The notes under the pieces are model-generated. The model saw nothing but the letters and a program-made list of their open reading frames with translations. It had not been told where the DNA came from and made no database searches. The position numbers were made by a program, and so were the translations under genes. Shown piece after piece: positions 1-6,420 of a stretch of DNA of 6,685 bases; position 1 is the first letter of the stretch; every line of letters starts with the position of its first letter. The DNA is taken from contig JAMCTB010000128.1 in the NCBI GenBank assembly GCA_023380955.1, forward strand, positions 1 to 6,685, written 5' to 3'. This stretch comes from Chloroflexota bacterium. Its GTDB lineage: Bacteria > Chloroflexota > UBA6077.

Positions 1-1755
1 AGGACGAAGCTGATCGTAGCCGGAGTGGCAGCCCTGATAGTGGTGCTAGGGGGAGGAGTGCTGGCCCTCAATGCCTTACCTGGAGCAGGGCAGGCCAAGC
101 CGCAAACAGCGGCAGCGGCAGCTGCTCCCACGACAGGCGTTAGCACCCCTCAGTCGAGTGGCGCATCGCAACCGCCTGCCGCCCCTTCACCGGTGCCAAC
201 GCCGAGCCAGATAGAGGCCCTCTACCAGCAAGGGATCGCCTCCTTCAACAAGGGCGACTATTGGGATGCCGCCTACTCACTGAAACAGGTGGATGCTCAG
301 CAGCCCAACTATAAGGACACCCAGGCCAAGCTGGCCGAGGCCAGGGAGAAGGCCGGAGTGCTGGCGTACATGCAGGGGAACCGTGACTCGTACGTCGCGG
401 GGATCCTTCAGGCCGGTAGTGATCCCGTTGATGTAGTCGCGACCGAAGATGTGCCGCTCGTCCTGCCGGCCTGGGGCAACAGACTTCTCTTTCGCGTCAT
501 GGACAAGTCAAGCAACCACGTGTGGTACAGCGTGTCGGCTGACGGCCGATCTAAGGTACAGATTGGTGCCGGGGGACAGAGCAACGTGCAGGCGACCACC
601 AGGGCAGATCGACTGTTGATCGTGAACGGACCGCCGTCGTACACGGAGCGGTCGCCTCAACCGGTAGAAAGCGCCATCTCCAGGTCTGATGGGACGGGCC
701 GCAGAACCGTCGGAAAGGGTTGGGACTGGGTCATGTCGCCGAACGGGGACTGCGCGTTAGGGTGGTCCCGAAGCCCGGACGGTCGGTTAGAGCTTCACCT
801 GGTCAACCTGGACAGCCTCGACGACGCGCTGGTGTGGACGGGTCAAGCTGACGACATGCTGGAGGACAATCGTATCGGACTTCGCCCATGGGGGCCCAGG
901 GAGCTGGACAGCATGAGGAGCGGCTCCATGGTTATGGGTCCGTCGCTCTCCTTCTCGGACGACGGAAGCCATTTCCTGGCGGTAATCAAGAACGGCTCTC
1001 TGCTGCTGGGCGACACAAGGGCTAGAACAATGTCGCAGGTGCAACTGCCAGCGACGAACATGCATGTGTACATGGCGGCGTTCGCGCCCGGCGGCGCGAC
1101 TGTACTGGCATCAGACGGCGGCAGCGGCATGGTGTTCTACGACATCGCCAGCAAGCGTGCCACAATGGTCAGCGTAGGTGTCCGGTCTTTCGCTTGGCCC
1201 AGTCCCGACGGCAAACGCTTCCTGGTTGGGGGTCTCGACCTATCGCAGCAAGCCGGCCCACCACGCTTGCGCGTCTCGCTCGTCGATGCAAGCGGCGGGG
1301 TATTCCGAGAGGTGCTGAGCATCACAGGGTACATGGTAGATGCCCCGCGGTGGCTGGCAGGGAACCGGCTGCTAATGTCCTATGACTCGATGCCGGTGAC
1401 GGGTCGGTCCGATCCGCATGCCATGCTCTTGAACCCCGATGGCACCAAGGTATGGGAGGCGGCCGGAGTGGGAGTGGTTCAGGGTGTACCGGATGGAGGG
1501 CAGTTCGGCCTGGTCCAACAAGGCTTCGGGACTAACGTCAGTCTCATCGCCGTCGGAACGGATTGGAATGCCCGAAGGGTGATCGGACAAGGCGATACTA
1601 CCTGGCCCTATGCGAGCGTCTTTCCCGACGGGAAGAAACTCGTCTACTCGATGAGCGACGAAGCACCTCTTTACATGGCCAACATCGATGGCAGTGGCAC
1701 GACGAAGGTCTTCGACAATGGGATGCCGCTCGGGTGGTTCGCGACAAGCCAGTGA
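1..1755 (+). CDS. Membrane-anchored TPR/beta-propeller (TolB/PD40-like) protein, 5' partial
   Basis: The frame is open from the first base, so the true start lies to the left; a GTG at 25 is in frame but falls inside the hydrophobic segment and is unlikely to be the start. Numbering codons from base 1: residues about 4-26 form one membrane helix (LIVAGVAALIVVLGGGVLAL); about 27-68 are an Ala/Pro/Ser/Thr linker; about 70-118 are helical and TPR-like (YQQGIASFNKGDYWDAA...). From about 150 to the end there are recurring strand-turn motifs of the PD40/WD40-like propeller type: SPNGD near 246, SPDGR near 258, FSDDGSHF near 318, FAPGG near 361, SPDGKRF near 401, NPDGTK near 478 and FPDGKKLVYS near 541. 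Such propellers usually bind proteins or ligands and are not enzymes. One membrane helix followed by a long polar region suggests the propeller lies outside the membrane. The missing N-terminus could hold a cytoplasmic domain such as a zinc ribbon or kinase. Exact role unknown. Confidence 0.85.
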   Translation, partial: RTKLIVAGVAALIVVLGGGVLALNALPGAGQAKPQTAAAAAAPTTGVSTPQSSGASQPPAAPSPVPTPSQIEALYQQGIASFNKGDYWDAAYSLKQVDAQQPNYKDTQAKLAEAREKAGVLAYMQGNRDSYVAGILQAGSDPVDVVATEDVPLVLPAWGNRLLFRVMDKSSNHVWYSVSADGRSKVQIGAGGQSNVQATTRADRLLIVNGPPSYTERSPQPVESAISRSDGTGRRTVGKGWDWVMSPNGDCALGWSRSPDGRLELHLVNLDSLDDALVWTGQADDMLEDNRIGLRPWGPRELDSMRSGSMVMGPSLSFSDDGSHFLAVIKNGSLLLGDTRARTMSQVQLPATNMHVYMAAFAPGGATVLASDGGSGMVFYDIASKRATMVSVGVRSFAWPSPDGKRFLVGGLDLSQQAGPPRLRVSLVDASGGVFREVLSITGYMVDAPRWLAGNRLLMSYDSMPVTGRSDPHAMLLNPDGTKVWEAAGVGVVQGVPDGGQFGLVQQGFGTNVSLIAVGTDWNARRVIGQGDTTWPYASVFPDGKKLVYSMSDEAPLYMANIDGSGTTKVFDNGMPLGWFATSQ

Positions 1756-1797
1756 GGAGGGCCATCCATCCGATGCCCGAGAAGCCGCCGGATTAGC

Positions 1798-1809
1798 GAA
1801 ACGCGTTTC
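1798..1809. promoter_or_regulatory. 12-base perfect palindrome in the gap before the zinc-ribbon gene
   Basis: GAAACGCGTTTC is a perfect 12-base palindrome in the 141-base gap between the propeller gene and the zinc-ribbon gene, 88 bases before the GTG start. The nonamer CGTTTCCTG occurs at 1804-1812, overlapping the palindrome, and again at 1873-1881, just ahead of the start. Position and symmetry suit an operator for a dimeric regulator, but no convincing -35/-10 pair is visible and no known binding site is recognised. Confidence 0.25.
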
Positions 1810-1896
1810 CTGGTGATGTGGAGTAGTTGTTCGCCAACCGCGGTGACTGCGGACGCGGCGAGGCTTCGTTTCCGTTTCCTGTGGGGGTGCTGACAG

Positions 1897-3459
1897 GTGT
1901 ATTGTTCCAAGTGCGGTTCTGCAAACAACGACAGGGCGAAGTTCTGCATGAAGTGCGGGGCGGAGCTTCTGCGGGTGCCGAAGGCCTCGGCCCCGCAGCC
2001 TTCGCAGCTACCCACCGTCCCTGGCTCTTCGCCCGCGAGTCCCCGCCTCCGGCTGCCCAGCCTCGCCTTCGACCCCTGGACGGACTGGCATTCCTGGAGA
2101 CGCCAGGTATTCGGGCTTCAGGGCATTCTGCTCGTGCTCAGCGTGGCGCTGGCCCTCGGCCTCCACTACCTGGAACCCTACCTCTTCGCCCCGCCTCCTC
2201 AGCAGGCTGCTCCTGGTGCATCCCAGCAGGAGACGATCAAGGAGGTCGTGCTATCCAGGCTGGAGGCGAAGGCCAATGGGAGTCCCGCCGCAGCCTACAC
2301 CCTGGCGGCCCTCAAGGCGGGGGGTGCGGACCTGGACGGCAAGGCCGTTCGCGTCAGGGGCGAGGTCGTCCGAGATGCAGTGGACGAGAGCGGCAACCAT
2401 TTCCTGTTGCTCAGTGACGGGAACGACCAGGTGACGGCCGTCTACAGCGGCTACCTCGGCAACATCTACCCGAAGGAGACGGTCGATGTGGAGGGGCGGT
2501 GGTTGACTGGAGCTGGGGCCATCGACGTGAGCTCGGCCAAGAGCCTGAGCATCCGCGGGGCGCTGAGGGAGGACCCCGCCACCATCAACCTCGCCGTCAC
2601 CATCGCCCGGGGCCTCAACGTCGTGCTGCCGCTGTTCTCCCTCCTCATCTTCGTGACGCGCTGGGTTGTGACCAGGAGAGGCCGAACCTCGTCCCCAGGT
2701 TCGGCCGGTCGAGCCGCCACGACAGGACTGTTCCTCCTGATGCTAGCCTTTTTTGTCTCTGGCTGCAACGTCCAGCAGGAGGTCACTATCAACCCCGACG
2801 GGAGCGGCGAGATCGTCACCACCTACCAGTTCGACGCCTCCCAGATGGACCAGATCAGGGGCCAGGCCAACATGAACGCTTATCTCACCAGCCTGAGGGA
2901 CAACATCGAGGCCAAGGGGGCGAAGGTCTACGACTACACAGTCGGCAGCACTGAGTACATCGTCGTCAAGCGGCCCTTCTCCTCCATCGACCAGGTGAAC
3001 TCCTGGGAGGGGGACCTCAAGCTAAAGGTGGCCAACTCCGGGCGAGACTCGGTCTACGACTACGAGGTCACCATCGATCCCAGCAAGCTCTACCCAGCCC
3101 CCAACGACGAGGGGGCATCCCAGGTTTCGGGGGAGCTGGACAAGATGCAGTGGGAGCAGACGGTCAAGATGCCAGGCCGCGAGGTGCTCGTCTCGCCCCA
3201 GCCGAAGTCGGAGTCCGAGGACGCGACTTCCACCGAGGTGGTATTCGGGGTCCCCATGAAGCGTGCGACGACGCTGCGCTACGTGAGCCAGCTGGTGGAC
3301 GTGGGGGCGGAGCGGGAGGCGGGGCAGCGGCTCGAGGCGAACGTCGCCTTCGAGCGTCAGCTGGTGGACAGCGTCCAGTACACCTCCCTCGCCTCCGCCG
3401 TGATCCTGCTGGCCGCGCTCCTGCTGTTCAGACCCGCCAGGCAAGAGGAGGTGCTGTGA
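1897..3459 (+). CDS. Zinc-ribbon, CcmE-like OB-fold and LppM-like multidomain membrane protein
   Basis: 520 residues. GTG at 1897 is the first possible start, because an in-frame TGA lies at 1891-1893 and the zinc ribbon begins at once; a G-rich weak ribosome site (about 1883-1887) precedes it. Order of parts: zinc ribbon with C3-x2-C6 and C17-x2-C20; Pro/Ser linker; membrane helix about 71-93; OB fold about 148-218, where VRVRGEVVRD, VTAVYSGYL and VDVEGRW resemble the CcmE fold, without a recognisable CcmE haem-binding His motif; membrane helix about 231-257; Arg-rich loop about 255-272; hydrophobic stretch 276-289 ending in the lipobox-like FVSGC with C290; a beta-rich LppM/DUF3153-like domain starting VTINPDGSGEIVTTY; membrane helix about 497-512; short charged tail. 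The positive loop between helices supports a topology with the ribbon inside and both folded domains outside. It is translationally linked to the CHAP gene. Function is not known. Confidence 0.85.
   Translation: MYCSKCGSANNDRAKFCMKCGAELLRVPKASAPQPSQLPTVPGSSPASPRLRLPSLAFDPWTDWHSWRRQVFGLQGILLVLSVALALGLHYLEPYLFAPPPQQAAPGASQQETIKEVVLSRLEAKANGSPAAAYTLAALKAGGADLDGKAVRVRGEVVRDAVDESGNHFLLLSDGNDQVTAVYSGYLGNIYPKETVDVEGRWLTGAGAIDVSSAKSLSIRGALREDPATINLAVTIARGLNVVLPLFSLLIFVTRWVVTRRGRTSSPGSAGRAATTGLFLLMLAFFVSGCNVQQEVTINPDGSGEIVTTYQFDASQMDQIRGQANMNAYLTSLRDNIEAKGAKVYDYTVGSTEYIVVKRPFSSIDQVNSWEGDLKLKVANSGRDSVYDYEVTIDPSKLYPAPNDEGASQVSGELDKMQWEQTVKMPGREVLVSPQPKSESEDATSTEVVFGVPMKRATTLRYVSQLVDVGAEREAGQRLEANVAFERQLVDSVQYTSLASAVILLAALLLFRPARQEEVL
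3446..3451 (+). promoter_or_regulatory. Ribosome binding site of the CHAP lipoprotein gene
   Basis: AGGAGG, a full match to the Shine-Dalgarno consensus, lies inside the last codons of the preceding gene, seven bases before ATG 3459. It fixes the start of the CHAP gene at 3459, although the same frame stays open upstream to 3150 in antisense-like shadow sequence. With the TGATG overlap it points to coupled translation of the two genes. Confidence 0.85.
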
Positions 3460-4802
3460 TGGACGACAGGAGGGTTCTACCCAATTCCCGAGTGCTGCTG
3501 CTGGTGGCGTTCGTCTTGCTCACCATCCTGGCCTGCGACGGGACCGGGGTGTCGGTGGACTTCTCCAAGCAGATAGACACCTGGACGAAGATCGACAGCG
3601 TGCCGGCGGGCGTCGTGCCCCCGTGGATCCAGGAGCCGGACGGCAGCAAGCCGGTCGGCCCTCCCGGGAAGGTGAGCGTGACGGGGCTAGCGCCCCAGGA
3701 GGCGAAGGGCAAGCAAGTGGTTATCTATCTATCAAATAGCCCCAATCCCGAGGCGTCCAAGCAGGAGGAGGGACAGGGAGTAGTTGGGGATGACCTTCAC
3801 TGGAAGCTGCCCGCGCCCGTTCAACTCGTCCCCGGCCAGAACTTCCTACACGCGACGGTTCTCAATGACAGTGGGCAGCCCGGAGCCTTCTCGACCGTCG
3901 GCCTCTGGTACAACGACGGCAAGGTGGGCTCGGGTGCTGCTGACCTTCCCCTCAGCATCAAGTCCCCGGTGAATGGGTCCGTCGCCTACCAATCCTCTTT
4001 TGAACTGAGCGGTACTGCCAAGCCGGGCGTTGAGGTACAAATCCTGACGAGAGCGGTGACCACGCCGAACTGTCCCGCGCCGACCGCCACCAGCACTACC
4101 AGCGCCACCAAACCACAACAGGTGCCATGGGTCCCGACAGATGCATGGGGCAGGTGGAAGTACCCGATCATATTGGCCGGGGGAAGAAGCTGGACCATTA
4201 CTGCGCAGACGACCGGCGTTTCCAAGCCCGAGACGTCCTTGATCATCGTTTACAGCTCACCGGGGACACAGCTTACAGACGATCAGCTGAAGCAGATAGC
4301 TCAGCAGTGGTCCACGTGCCTGCCCCAACCCCAGGCTGGCGAAGAGTGCCTTCGATACGCGCAAGACCGCAATTTCGGAGAGGGGGCCAATGGGAATACA
4401 GGAGCATTTAACCTGCTCTACGAGGACAACGACGCGAAGTTGGTAGGGCCTGATGGCAAGTTGCTGGACTTCTCGAAGATACTTACATACGGCGATAGAG
4501 AAAAGGCATCCGTGGGTGCGAAGGCAAGCGCGCCGCTGAAGGGCACCGTTATCCCGCTCAAAGGCAAGAGTGATCTCACCGGGGTGCTCCAGCGAGGAGA
4601 CTTCATCATCTGGGACAAGGATAATGACTTTGGGGCCGATCCAGGCTTCGGCCACATCGCCGTGGTCGAATTGGTGCAGCAAGATCGAGTGGTGATCAGC
4701 CAGGCCAATTACAATTACCCGAGTGGAGCTTGGATGGTCCTCACCACAGCACAGATCGCGAAAAAAGGTAAGGGAATGTATGCGTCGCCGCCCCATCCCT
4801 GA
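3459..4802 (+). CDS. Lipoprotein with Ig-like regions and C-terminal CHAP amidase/peptidase domain
   Basis: 447 residues, starting at an ATG that shares one base with the preceding TGA and has a perfect AGGAGG. Residues 1-26 are a lipoprotein signal: basic start (RR at 4-5), hydrophobic core RVLLLVAFVLLT, lipobox ILAC with C26. About 68-152 and 165-265 are beta-rich Ig-like regions (the second has SPVNGSVAYQSSFELSGTAKPG), with a Thr/Ser/Pro linker near 203-222. About 285-440 matches the CHAP branch of the NlpC/P60 superfamily: ECLRYAQDR with likely nucleophile C297, then LQRGDFIIWD at 377-386, GFGHIAVVE with likely catalytic H399, and SQANYN with polar residue N417. CHAP domains cleave peptidoglycan peptide or amide bonds. 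A lipid-anchored, outward-facing cell wall hydrolase is the natural reading. The C297 pairing is inferred from motif spacing; C287 is a less likely nucleophile. Confidence 0.85.
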   Translation: MDDRRVLPNSRVLLLVAFVLLTILACDGTGVSVDFSKQIDTWTKIDSVPAGVVPPWIQEPDGSKPVGPPGKVSVTGLAPQEAKGKQVVIYLSNSPNPEASKQEEGQGVVGDDLHWKLPAPVQLVPGQNFLHATVLNDSGQPGAFSTVGLWYNDGKVGSGAADLPLSIKSPVNGSVAYQSSFELSGTAKPGVEVQILTRAVTTPNCPAPTATSTTSATKPQQVPWVPTDAWGRWKYPIILAGGRSWTITAQTTGVSKPETSLIIVYSSPGTQLTDDQLKQIAQQWSTCLPQPQAGEECLRYAQDRNFGEGANGNTGAFNLLYEDNDAKLVGPDGKLLDFSKILTYGDREKASVGAKASAPLKGTVIPLKGKSDLTGVLQRGDFIIWDKDNDFGADPGFGHIAVVELVQQDRVVISQANYNYPSGAWMVLTTAQIAKKGKGMYASPPHP

Positions 4803-4803
4803 T

Positions 4804-4820
4804 CCGCAGGCCGATTGCGG
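4804..4820 (+). terminator. Weak hairpin just after the CHAP gene
   Basis: CCGCA and TGCGG form a five-pair stem with a seven-base loop, beginning two bases after the TGA. There is no T tract, so this is at best a poor intrinsic terminator. It could also be chance in GC-rich DNA. Confidence 0.2.
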
Positions 4821-4950
4821 TGTATGGGTGACGACGGCATATGAGTCAGGAATTCCTTGGCTCTCCCGTGTAGGAAAGACGGCTGCTGGAGGTGTGCTCG
4901 ATGTTGGTTGACCAAACGAGCGTTGCTGCCGCCGTCTGCTCTAATGAGTA

Positions 4951-4966
4951 CTTGGCTTAAGCCGAG
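4951..4966. repeat. Imperfect palindrome CTTGGCTTAAGCCGAG
   Basis: GGCTTAAGCC at 4954-4963 is a perfect ten-base palindrome. Two further flanking pairs (C4951-G4966 and T4952-A4965) extend it across one mismatch. It sits between convergent genes, two bases before the microsatellite-associated hairpin begins at 4968. No T tract follows on either strand. Role unknown. Confidence 0.4.
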
Positions 4967-4967
4967 C

Positions 4968-4994
4968 GGCAATGGCAATCTCATCGCCATCGCC
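4968..4994 (-). repeat. Strand-specific hairpin at the edge of the microsatellite
   Basis: On the minus strand, two GGCGAT units, the triplet GAG and two ATTGCC units follow one another. As RNA this gives a continuous 12-pair stem with two G-U pairs and a three-base loop. On the plus strand the same arms have two A-C mismatches, so the structure favours minus-strand RNA. It begins about 98 bases past the stop of the minus-strand HTH gene, where a 3' UTR or termination element would lie, but no U run follows. Confidence 0.4.
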
Positions 4995-5024
4995 ATCGCC
5001 ATCGCCATCGCCATCGTCATCGGC
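4983..5024. repeat. ATCGCC hexanucleotide tandem repeat
   Basis: Five perfect ATCGCC units (4983-5012) are followed by the variants ATCGTC and ATCGGC. They lie in the 290-base gap between the convergent CHAP and HTH genes. The repeat reads as Ala-Ile, Ser-Pro or Asp-Gly runs depending on the frame, with no conserved flanks, so it is a non-coding microsatellite. Apart from this repeat, its hairpin and the palindrome at 4951-4966, nothing else is recognised in the gap. Confidence 0.9.
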
Positions 5025-5092
5025 TCGTCCAAGTGTCTGGCAACTTAGCCTGGAGGCGATGGGCCACAGCAGCAGCGTATCAGCTCTCCCCG

Positions 5093-5818
5093 TCACACCT
5101 CGTCCACCGGCACCCCCACGTACTCCCTTATCAGCACGTTGGATTCCGTCCCCGATTCCTCCTTCCACTGCCCCAATTCCCGCGCCGCCTGCTTTTCGTG
5201 CTCCCTCAGCTCCTTCAGCAGCCGCACATCTACCACGTACCTCGTGAACTCCCGCAGGCCGCGCCTCTGTTCACCGTTTCCCCCACTCACCCTCTCTCCC
5301 ACTCCCCCACTCCGTCCAGTACGCGCGCCAGGAGGCGCCGTTGCGCCCCGTCCCGCCGCCGGCACCAGAAGACCCGTGCTCCCTCCACCTGGCACGCCCG
5401 CATACTGAACTGCCCTCTCCTCGATCACCTTATGCATCAGCTTCCACCGCTCGTTCAGAGCCTCCAAGTGGTTTTGCCGCTCGGCGATCCCCTTTCCCTT
5501 GACCGCCTCAGCCAGGGCAGCAGTTAGCTCCCCCACCTTTTCCTGGAAATCAGGCCGTCGTTTCCACTTGTCCAGCCCCTGCCGGGTGATCCCAACCTGC
5601 TTGGCGATCTCCTCGTTGCTCAGCTCATCCAGAGCGACCAGCATCGCTGCCTCGTCTACCCTGGCCGTCCACTTGAACACCGACACCAACTCATCCCCCC
5701 ATCCCACGACCACCCGGTCGTACTCTATCCCCTTGTCCTGCCCATCCGTCCCCGGCTCGCGTCCACTCTGTCCATCTTGTCCACCCCGCCCCGTCGCGGG
5801 CGCGCAGCTGCGCGACAC
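5093..5818 (-). CDS. phBC6A51-type HTH / small-terminase-like protein
   Basis: 241 residues if the GTG at 5818 is used. A better start may be the GTG at 5686 (V45), which has a G-rich stretch with GATGAG just upstream; the first 44 residues are low in complexity and cover repeats and palindromes. About 49-92 contains a helix-turn-helix: DELSNEEIAKQVGITRQGL, then DKWKRRPDFQEKV. A helical region (about 93-137) follows, then VPGGGSTGLLV, a Gly/Arg/Ser-rich low-complexity insertion (about 153-188), and a conserved-looking end, LLKELREHEKQAARELGQW, finishing REYVGVPVDEV. This pattern resembles phage-derived phBC6A51-like HTH proteins and terminase small subunits, which bind DNA. No large terminase, portal or other phage gene is in the window, so packaging is not shown; it may be a lone domesticated or stranded gene. 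Family from recognition by eye; role uncertain. Confidence 0.7.
   Translation of the reverse strand: MSRSCAPATGRGGQDGQSGREPGTDGQDKGIEYDRVVVGWGDELVSVFKWTARVDEAAMLVALDELSNEEIAKQVGITRQGLDKWKRRPDFQEKVGELTAALAEAVKGKGIAERQNHLEALNERWKLMHKVIEERAVQYAGVPGGGSTGLLVPAAGRGATAPPGARTGRSGGVGERVSGGNGEQRRGLREFTRYVVDVRLLKELREHEKQAARELGQWKEESGTESNVLIREYVGVPVDEV
5281..5314. repeat. Pyrimidine-rich CCCACTC simple repeat inside the HTH gene
   Basis: Degenerate units of CCCACTC/CCCTCTC run through this stretch, purine-rich on the coding (minus) strand. It encodes residues about 169-180 of the HTH protein (Ser-Gly-Gly-Val-Gly-Glu type sequence), within the low-complexity insertion between the helical region and the C-terminal block. 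The reading frame is kept. Confidence 0.7.
5761..5783. repeat. GTCCA repeat with 9-base period
   Basis: GTCCA occurs at 5761, 5770 and 5779, each nine bases apart, separated by CTCT and TCTT. It falls under the proposed extreme N-terminus of the minus-strand HTH gene, where the protein is low in complexity. This argues that the stretch is leader DNA rather than coding sequence. Confidence 0.6.
5801..5814. promoter_or_regulatory. 14-base perfect palindrome near the 5' end of the HTH gene
   Basis: CGCGCAGCTGCGCG is a perfect 14-base palindrome. Overlapping arms surround it: GTCGCG at 5793-5798 with CGCGAC at 5811-5816, and CGACAC at 5813-5818 with GTGTCG at 5828-5833. The cluster covers the most upstream GTG start of the HTH gene. 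If the real start is 5686, these symmetric elements lie about 105-150 bases upstream and could be operator or promoter DNA. Function is inferred only from symmetry and place. Confidence 0.35.
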
Positions 5819-6111
5819 GCCAGCGCGGTGTCGAGGGGACCAACACCATCATACACCCCACCTACCCCGTTCACGCCAGGTTTTCGCGCTCCTGCTTGCG
5901 GAATTCGTGATCCGATGAGGCGCCCCTCTACGAGCCCGGCGCACCCGGCGACGGCTACGACGCCTCGGGCTCGCGATGTCGCGGCGACCCTCGACTCCTG
6001 CTTCTCAGCAGGCCGGCTGCCGGCCCAGCTGGTCGAGGTGGAGAGAGCCGTCTACAGAGGGGTGAACGGGCGAAAAGGCGAGGGGGAGACTCGGACGAGA
6101 GAACAGCCTGA
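5819..6111. other. Region without a credible gene
   Basis: About 290 bases between the HTH gene and the Uma2 remnant, both on the minus strand. Open frames cross it on both strands, but their products are Arg/Pro/Ser-rich without recognisable motifs, as expected of GC-rich shadow frames. TATGAT on the minus strand (bases 5848-5853) could be a -10 element for the HTH gene, but I see no good -35. A small hairpin, GGCCGG-CTG-CCGGCC, lies at 6011-6025, about 90 bases past the end of the Uma2 remnant and without a T tract. Confidence 0.5.
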
Positions 6112-6351
6112 TCAACCAGGCAAGAGGTCGGAGACCGCCACGGTGCGTTCTGGAAAAGCACCCGGGGCGACTCGATCCCCCCGGCGCAGCAGCCTGGCGC
6201 TCCGATAGCCGCGTGGGCTGGGATCCGAGTGGGCGGCGAGTAGTTCCTGGGTCAGATCCACGATCCAGACCTCCGCGACACCAGCGCGGGCGTACAGCGG
6301 CAGCTTGATCCGACGATCGAACTCCGCGGTGCTGTCGGCCACCTCCACCAT
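6112..6351 (-). pseudogene. Uma2 family endonuclease, C-terminal remnant
   Basis: 79 residues matching only the C-terminal half of Uma2 (DUF820) proteins, PD-(D/E)XK-fold putative nucleases usually near 190 residues. Visible family motifs in order: VEVADS at 2-7, which opens the catalytic core strand; D12 and K16 with KLPLYARAGVAEVWIVD (16-32); then GYRSARLLRRGDRVAPGAFPE and the closing DLLPG. The N-terminal part, with the family's PDV segment that supplies the catalytic Asp, is absent. Upstream in the same frame the sequence becomes Gly/Pro/Arg/Asn-rich and unlike Uma2. The similarity stops exactly at the first Met, so the gene looks cut by a rearrangement at about 6350. It is probably inactive. 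A short functional protein cannot be excluded, but the missing catalytic residue makes it unlikely. Confidence 0.75.
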
Positions 6352-6420
6352 CCTTCCCCCATTGGGATCATTGGATGGACCTCTCCCTGGCTGGGGGCCA
6401 TCTCGGAGGGATGGGCGGGC

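Noticed and set aside
3150..3458. Upstream extension of the CHAP gene frame to 3150
   Set aside because: It overlaps the preceding gene out of frame and is Arg/Gly/Ala-rich. The lipoprotein signal and AGGAGG place the start at 3459.
4983..5024. CRISPR-like array
   Set aside because: The units are six bases with no spacers; this is a plain microsatellite, and no cas gene is present.
4857..5048. Plus-strand small frame ending in an Ala-Ile repeat that looks like a membrane helix
   Set aside because: The hydrophobic run is only the ATCGCC microsatellite read in one frame; other frames give Ser-Pro or Asp-Gly runs of equal length, and there is no ribosome site or conserved flank.
5777..6208. 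143-residue plus-strand frame across the gene-poor region
   Set aside because: Arg/Pro/Ser/Thr-rich with no motif, and antisense to the HTH gene start and the Uma2 remnant; a GC-rich shadow frame.
5093..6351. A complete prophage or mobile island
   Set aside because: Only one phage-like HTH gene and one nuclease remnant are present; there is no integrase, transposase, terminal repeat, portal or large terminase in the window.
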